Assembly (NCBI GenBank): GCA_965279565.1
Contig: OZ257249.1
Location: 3,534,001-3,598,000, forward strand
Direction of reading: 5' to 3'
From: Tagaea sp965279565
GTDB taxonomy: Bacteria; Pseudomonadota; Alphaproteobacteria; CACIAM-22H2
Length of the DNA: 64,000 bases
Part shown: one piece after another, positions 59,924 to 64,000 of the stretch
How the letters are laid out: each line of letters starts with the position of its first letter
Position numbering within the stretch: the stretch's first letter is position 1
The notes under the pieces: generated by a model
Databases searched by the model: none
Told to the model about the DNA's origin: nothing
What the model saw: only the letters and a program-made list of their open reading frames with translations
Made by a program: the position numbers and the translations under genes

Positions 59924-60937
59924 ATGAGTCAACACCCGATCTCGCTCGGCATCCTCGACCAGTCCCCGATCCCCGACGGCGGCACCGCGGCACAGGCCGT
60001 CGCCGCCACCCTCGAACTGGCGCAGCTCGCCGAGAAACTGGGCTATTCGCGCTACTGGGTCGCCGAACACCACAACGCCCCCGGCTTCGCGGGCACGGTC
60101 CCGGAAATCCTGATCTCGCGCATCGCGGCGCTGACGACGCGCATCCGCGTGGGCTCGGCCGGCGTGATGCTGTCGCACTACGCGCCGCTGAAGGTCGCCG
60201 AGACGTTCCGGATGCTAGAAACGCTGTTTCCCGGACGCATCGATCTCGGCATCGGCCGCGCACCGGGCTCGGACCAGCGCACGGCCCACGCGCTGGAACC
60301 CGGCGGCCCCTACGACATCGCCGAGTTCCCGGGCAAGATCCGCGACCTGCTGGGCTTCCTGTCGAACGACCTGCCGGCAGGCCATCCCTATCGCCCGATC
60401 CTCGCCCAGCCGGCAGGGCCCGAGATGCCGCAGATGTGGGTGCTGGGCTCGTCCGACCAGAGTGCCGCCTATGCCGCGATGTTCGGCCTGCCCTTCGCCT
60501 TCGCGCATTTCATCAGCGGACAGGGCGGCGAAGAGGCGTGCGATGCCTATCGCCGTCGCTACGAGCCGTCGGGACGCTATCCAGATGCACGGACGGCACT
60601 CGCCGTCTTCGCGATCTGTGCCGCGACGACCGACGAGGCAACGCGGCTGGCAGCAAGCCGCGAACTCTGGCGCCTGCGGATCGAGCGCGGCGAGCTCGGC
60701 CCGATTCCGAGTCCGGAGGAAGCGCTTGCCTATCCCTATTCCGACATCGAGCGCGCGCGCATCGCGCGCACGCGCGCCCGTCAGATCGTCGGCGACCCTG
60801 CCCAGGTAAAGGCGCGGATCGAAGCGCTCGCGGCCGAGCACGGCGCGTCGGAGGTTTCGGTCGTGACGATCACGCACGACCCGGCGGCACGCCGCAGGTC
60901 GTACGAACTGCTCGCGGCGGAATTCGCTCTCGTCTAG
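59924..60937 (+). CDS. LLM class flavin-dependent oxidoreductase
   Basis: A 337-residue luciferase-like monooxygenase (MsnO8/YhbW-like group). The N-terminal SLGILDQSPIPDGGTAAQAV, GYSRYWVAEHHNAPGFAGT, and RIDLGIGRAPGSD are diagnostic of this F420/FMN-independent subgroup. It uses reduced FMN with an unknown substrate. It diverges from the dedA gene by 41 bp and overlaps the convergent rhodanese gene by 4 bases. Confidence 0.9.
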   Translation: MSQHPISLGILDQSPIPDGGTAAQAVAATLELAQLAEKLGYSRYWVAEHHNAPGFAGTVPEILISRIAALTTRIRVGSAGVMLSHYAPLKVAETFRMLETLFPGRIDLGIGRAPGSDQRTAHALEPGGPYDIAEFPGKIRDLLGFLSNDLPAGHPYRPILAQPAGPEMPQMWVLGSSDQSAAYAAMFGLPFAFAHFISGQGGEEACDAYRRRYEPSGRYPDARTALAVFAICAATTDEATRLAASRELWRLRIERGELGPIPSPEEALAYPYSDIERARIARTRARQIVGDPAQVKARIEALAAEHGASEVSVVTITHDPAARRRSYELLAAEFALV

Positions 60938-61275
60938 CCGCGGATCGTCGGCAGGCCCGCCTGCTTCCACGCGCCCAGACCCCCGGCCATCGACACGACG
61001 TTGGCGGCCCCCAGCACCGGGGCAAGTGCCTGCGCCGCGCGCATCGACCGGCCACCGGCCAGGCAGGATACGACCACGCGCTTGCCCTTGAGCCCGGACA
61101 GGCTCGACGGATCGAAGGTCGAAAGCGGCGAAAGAAGCGCTCCGGGGATCCGCTCGGCCGCGAACTCCTCGACCTCGCGCACGTCGACGAGAACGGCCTC
61201 GCCCTTGCGCAGCAGGTCGTTCGCCTGCGCGATGTCGATCTCGCGGACGGTCGTCTGGTCGTCGGAAGGGCTCAT
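60934..61275 (-). CDS. Rhodanese-like domain protein
   Basis: A 113-residue single-domain rhodanese. It contains VLVDVREVEEFAAERIPGAL and the active-site loop SCLAGGRS with Cys71, and ends GGLGAWKQAGLP. A cytoplasmic sulfur-carrier or thiosulfate:thiol sulfurtransferase role is expected. It is divergent from the LysR gene, a common arrangement for regulated pairs. Confidence 0.93.
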   Translation of the reverse strand: MSPSDDQTTVREIDIAQANDLLRKGEAVLVDVREVEEFAAERIPGALLSPLSTFDPSSLSGLKGKRVVVSCLAGGRSMRAAQALAPVLGAANVVSMAGGLGAWKQAGLPTIRG

Positions 61276-61373
61276 CGTTTCCTCGGAGGAAGGTTGCGCG
61301 TCGCGTAGGATTGGACCAGCGGATGCCCGAAAACAAGATGGACTTTTCGCGCGGATGGCGGAAATTGACGGTC

Positions 61374-62285
61374 ATGTCGCGCCGGCTCCCGCCGTTGAAC
61401 TCGCTGCGTGCCTTCGAGGCCGCCGCCCGCCTGCTGTCCTTCTCGAAGGCGGCGGACGAACTCGCCGTCACGCCCGCCGCCGTCAGCCATCAGATCAAGG
61501 GGCTGGAGGACCAGATGGGCCTCAAGCTCTTTCGCCGCGACCGCCAGAAGGTGGCACTGACCGAGGCCGGCACGCTGCTGCTGCCCGGGCTTCGCGAGGG
61601 CTTCGACCTGATCGCCGGTGCCGTCGCCGACGCGACCGAGCGCGACACCAAGGGTGTGATGACGGTTTCGTCCGCCCCGTCCTTCGCGGCGAAGTGGCTC
61701 GTCCCGCGCCTCGACCGGTTCGCCGAACGCCATCCGGAGATCGACGTGCGCGTTTCGGCCTCGATCGCCCTCGTCGATTTCGCGCGCGACGACGTCGACG
61801 TCGCCGTGCGCTACGGCTCGGGCCAGTATCCGGGCCTGCTCGTCGAGCGGCTGTTCCCCGAAACGGTCGTACCGGTCTGCGCGCCCGCCCTGCTCAAGGG
61901 CAAGACGAAGCTGAAGGTGCCGGCCGATCTCAAGCACCACACGCTGCTGCACGACGACGCGTCGGATGGCGACGAGACGTGCCCGGACTGGCGCATGTGG
62001 CTGAAGGCCGCCGGCGTCAATGGCATCGATCCGCGCTTCGGGCCGCGTTTCAACCAGTCGAGCCTCGTGCTCGAAGCCGCGATCCTCGGGCGCGGCGTGG
62101 CGCTCGCCAAGCTGCGGCTGGCCGAGAACGACCTTGCGAGCGGTCGGCTCGTGCGCCCGTTCGCCGTCGCGACACCCGTGCGCTTCGCCTATTTCGTCGT
62201 GAGCCCGCCGGGACGGGCCGAACGCCCGAAGGTCGCGGCGTTCCGCGCCTGGCTCAAGAAAGAGGCGGCTGCGACGAAAGATTGA
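61374..62285 (+). CDS. LysR-family regulator (GcvA-like)
   Basis: A 303-residue transcription factor. The N-terminal winged helix carries LPPLNSLRAFEAAARLLSFS and KAADELAVTPAAVSHQIKGL, a wording typical of GcvA-type LysR proteins; a periplasmic-binding-like effector domain follows. The ATG at 61374 gives normal length; in-frame starts further upstream (TTG 61311, ATG 61323) add unrelated residues. It is divergent from the rhodanese gene and may regulate it. The end overlaps the convergent small gene by 32 bases. Confidence 0.92.
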   Translation: MSRRLPPLNSLRAFEAAARLLSFSKAADELAVTPAAVSHQIKGLEDQMGLKLFRRDRQKVALTEAGTLLLPGLREGFDLIAGAVADATERDTKGVMTVSSAPSFAAKWLVPRLDRFAERHPEIDVRVSASIALVDFARDDVDVAVRYGSGQYPGLLVERLFPETVVPVCAPALLKGKTKLKVPADLKHHTLLHDDASDGDETCPDWRMWLKAAGVNGIDPRFGPRFNQSSLVLEAAILGRGVALAKLRLAENDLASGRLVRPFAVATPVRFAYFVVSPPGRAERPKVAAFRAWLKKEAAATKD

Positions 62286-62625
62286 ACAGCGTGCCCATTT
62301 CCGGGGGGACGGGAATGGGCATGTCGAGCAGGCGCTGCGCAAGGCCGCGCGCCGCCGGATCGCCGGCAAGATCGTGACCGCGGCCGGCACCTGCCGCGTC
62401 CTCCAGAACGAAATGGAAGGTCGCAAGCCCCGGAAGTTCGCGCCGCGCGACGCGCGTCGGGCGGAAGGCGCCGAACCACGCCTGCACGCGTGCCGCATCC
62501 GCGCCATCGCGCACGACATGCCACCACGCGGGATCGCGCATCGCTACGCACAGGACGATGGCGCTTCCCGCGACGCGCGCGCGCGCATGGGCCAGCAGCC
62601 GCAGCGGCAGCAGGGACGGCGTCAT
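62254..62625 (-). CDS. Small protein of an AtuA operon, DUF4387-like
   Basis: A 123-residue protein whose start overlaps the AtuA-like stop in ATGA. The C-terminal half, ATFHFVLEDAAGAGRGHDLA followed by GLAQRLLDMPI, resembles the DUF4387 proteins usually encoded next to AtuA genes. The N-terminal half is divergent, so the family call is tentative. The function is unknown. It overlaps the LysR 3' end on the other strand by 32 bases. Confidence 0.55.
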   Translation of the reverse strand: MTPSLLPLRLLAHARARVAGSAIVLCVAMRDPAWWHVVRDGADAARVQAWFGAFRPTRVARRELPGLATFHFVLEDAAGAGRGHDLAGDPAARGLAQRLLDMPIPVPPEMGTLFNLSSQPPLS

Positions 62626-63869
62626 GGCTCGCCCGCCGGTGGTGTCGCGCTCCACGGAACGAACGCCTTGGGTATCCGCGCTTCGCAGAGGCGCCGCTCC
62701 GGGGCGACGGATGTCCGCAGGCCGCCGGCACCGGCGGACCCGAAGGACGCAAGGGAGGCGAACTCGGCAAGCGCGCCATCGGCCGCGGCGCGCGCGACCG
62801 TGCGCACGGCCATGCGCAGCCGCACATCGCGCGCCGGCACGATGGCGAGATTCGCGGCCCGCTCGCCGGCCGACTTGGTCGACGCGTCGATCCCGACGAT
62901 CTCGACGCGATAGCGGTCGTCGTGCATCGTCGCGGCCAGCCGCTTTTCGAGCTCGCGTGCCGCGGCGATCGCCCGGGTGGCGGCACCCGTCCCGCCATAG
63001 CCGAGTTCCGCCTCGGCGACGAAGCCTGTCTCGAAGTCGAGCGTGCCGGCGATCCAGTCCGCCGGTGCGCGACCGCGCACGCCGGTCAGCACATTCCCGA
63101 GCAGCGTCGCATCGTCGAGATCGACGGTCACGTCCGGCTCGACCAGCGCATGCGGATCGCGCACGCCGTCGAGCAGCGAAAGCGCAAGGCCCGCGACGCG
63201 GGGTGTTGCACCGGTCGAACCGAACGTGATCACGCCGTCTGCGGCGACGTCGGCGAACGGCAGCCCGACATTCGACGGCGCGTCGTCGAGATCGCCGCCG
63301 GTCGCCGCGGCGCCGGCCGAAAGGATCCGGCCGGCGGCAGCAGCGGCGGCGATGCGGTCGTGGTCGGTGGCCTGCCAGCGATGCTCGTGGCGGGCGAAGG
63401 CGATCGCGATCGCGGATGGCGAGAGCAGCCCGCTGACGACGACCTCGGCACCTTTCGCAAGAAGGCCAAGCAGCGGCTCGGCGCCCAGTGGTGCGCGTGC
63501 GGCGACAAGCGTCGAGTTGGGCGGCGGCGGCGGATCGCACGGGACCGCCAGCAGGCGAGCACCTTCCTGGGTGGCGAGGATATCGCGCGTCTGGAGAAGT
63601 CCGACGCGCGGCCGGCGCTTGCCGAGCCGTGCCGCCAGCGCCACGACCGCGTTGGCGACCTGGGCGGGATCACCCTCGGGCACTTCGACGGCGAGACGGA
63701 CGCGCTTCGAGAGACAGTCGATCAGGATGCCGCCGAGTGCGCGCTCGACGTCTGATACGGCGAGACGGACGACGAGACATGCCGGTCCATCCCGCACGAC
63801 AAGCTGCGCCAGCAGGCCGGCGGAGAGGTCCGGACGTTCGCCCCGCCCCGCATGCCCGACGCGTGCCAT
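62622..63869 (-). CDS. Acyclic terpene utilization AtuA-like protein (DUF1446), divergent
   Basis: A 415-residue protein. The part around residues 190-310 matches DUF1446/AtuA (ILSAGAAATGGDLDDAPSNV, GLPFADVAADGVITF, LVEPDVTVDL and the region TLLGNVLTGVRGRAPADW). The first 100 residues are less typical and lack the usual GAGAGFSGDR start, so it is a divergent or rearranged member. AtuA proteins accompany catabolism of acyclic terpenes and branched acids, but their biochemistry is not settled. Downstream is the DUF4387-like gene; upstream, 3 bp away, an inositol-monophosphatase-like gene ends. Confidence 0.7.
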   Translation of the reverse strand: MARVGHAGRGERPDLSAGLLAQLVVRDGPACLVVRLAVSDVERALGGILIDCLSKRVRLAVEVPEGDPAQVANAVVALAARLGKRRPRVGLLQTRDILATQEGARLLAVPCDPPPPPNSTLVAARAPLGAEPLLGLLAKGAEVVVSGLLSPSAIAIAFARHEHRWQATDHDRIAAAAAAGRILSAGAAATGGDLDDAPSNVGLPFADVAADGVITFGSTGATPRVAGLALSLLDGVRDPHALVEPDVTVDLDDATLLGNVLTGVRGRAPADWIAGTLDFETGFVAEAELGYGGTGAATRAIAAARELEKRLAATMHDDRYRVEIVGIDASTKSAGERAANLAIVPARDVRLRMAVRTVARAAADGALAEFASLASFGSAGAGGLRTSVAPERRLCEARIPKAFVPWSATPPAGEP

Positions 63870-63872
63870 CCG

Positions 63873-64000
63873 CTACACGATGCCCGTGACCTTCGAGAGC
63901 GCGTCGTAGATCGCCGGACCGGCCGCCTGGACGGCCGCACCGTCGCCGAGACCGCCCGCACTCAGGAAGTCGTTCGTGCGCCCGCCTGCCTCGCGGACCA
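63873..64000 (-). CDS. Inositol-monophosphatase family protein, C-terminal fragment (cut by window edge)
   Basis: Only the last 42 codons lie in the window. They read REAGGRTNDFLSAGGLGD, then AAGPAIYDALSKVTGIV and a TAG stop. The REAGGR...DF start and the ...P.IYDAL...V.GI ending are typical of the C-terminus of inositol monophosphatase-like enzymes (SuhB/HisN/CysQ group). The substrate cannot be judged. It shares a transcript direction with the AtuA-like gene 3 bp downstream. Confidence 0.75.
   Translation of the reverse strand, partial: VREAGGRTNDFLSAGGLGDGAAVQAAGPAIYDALSKVTGIV

Overview
The window is a GC-rich chromosomal segment of an alphaproteobacterium, most likely a Rhodospirillales-type organism. 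The basis is gene content and order: rpoZ-spoT-acpS-lepB-rnc-era, a CtrA regulator beside its phosphotransferase ChpT and flagellar fliI/fliJ, an AapJ-type amino-acid binding protein, and an ScfR-type regulator. The species cannot be named from sequence alone. Genes are densely packed, often with 4-base ATGA/GTGA overlaps. I found no rRNA, tRNA, CRISPR array, insertion sequence or prophage.

Layout. 1-3567: 3' end of an ScfR-type regulator, a glutathione transferase, an EamA exporter and an orphan AapJ-like binding protein. 3656-9165 (minus): core operon rpoZ-spoT-acpS-lepB-rnc-era. 9271-16800: folK, a NYN-domain protein, a family 5 uracil-DNA glycosylase, a DUF2061 membrane protein, a GNAT, smpB, dapA, a large lipoprotein lytic transglycosylase, a second GNAT and a HAD phosphatase. 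16775-19040 (minus): MFS carrier, a 41-residue membrane peptide and a hydroxyacid dehydrogenase. 19156-25643: GNAT-fliJ-fliI, ctrA, cheR-cheB-cheY and chpT, a motility and cell-cycle control block. 25713-27473: DUF3553 protein, cytochrome c, a small membrane protein and a secreted seven-blade WD40 protein.

27546-39772 is a complete formate dehydrogenase locus. The minus-strand operon 33603-27546 encodes an HTH-TorD fusion chaperone, a small Tat-signal protein, and the alpha, beta and gamma subunits with a small membrane protein between beta and gamma. The minus-strand operon 36488-33932 encodes FdhD, MobA and two uncharacterised partners (DUF3305, DUF3306). Divergent from these are a 690-residue polyferredoxin and moaA. 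Together they supply the enzyme, its molybdenum cofactor, sulfuration, a Tat-linked chaperone and probably an electron-transfer partner.

39825-54273: NAD kinase, then a peptide ABC transporter (dppB-C-D-F with two paralogous binding proteins) whose last gene is a PPK2 polyphosphate kinase. Beside it lie an M81 peptidase and a divergent operon argE-HAD-aspartoacylase-like-AbrB-type membrane protein, suggesting uptake and hydrolysis of peptides or N-acyl amino acids. 54260-57090 (minus): a 39-residue membrane peptide, a hotdog thioesterase, an acyl-CoA ligase and an SDR. 57174-62285: pentapeptide-repeat protein, cyclic-nucleotide-binding protein, DedA-like protein, LLM flavin oxidoreductase, rhodanese and a GcvA-like LysR regulator. 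62254-64000 (minus): end of an inositol-monophosphatase-like gene, an AtuA-like protein and a small DUF4387-like partner.

The strongest candidates for new biology are the HTH-TorD fusion and the DUF3305/DUF3306/small-membrane-protein set in the formate dehydrogenase locus, the translationally coupled small membrane peptides, and the binding-site candidates at the ctrA and fdh promoters.
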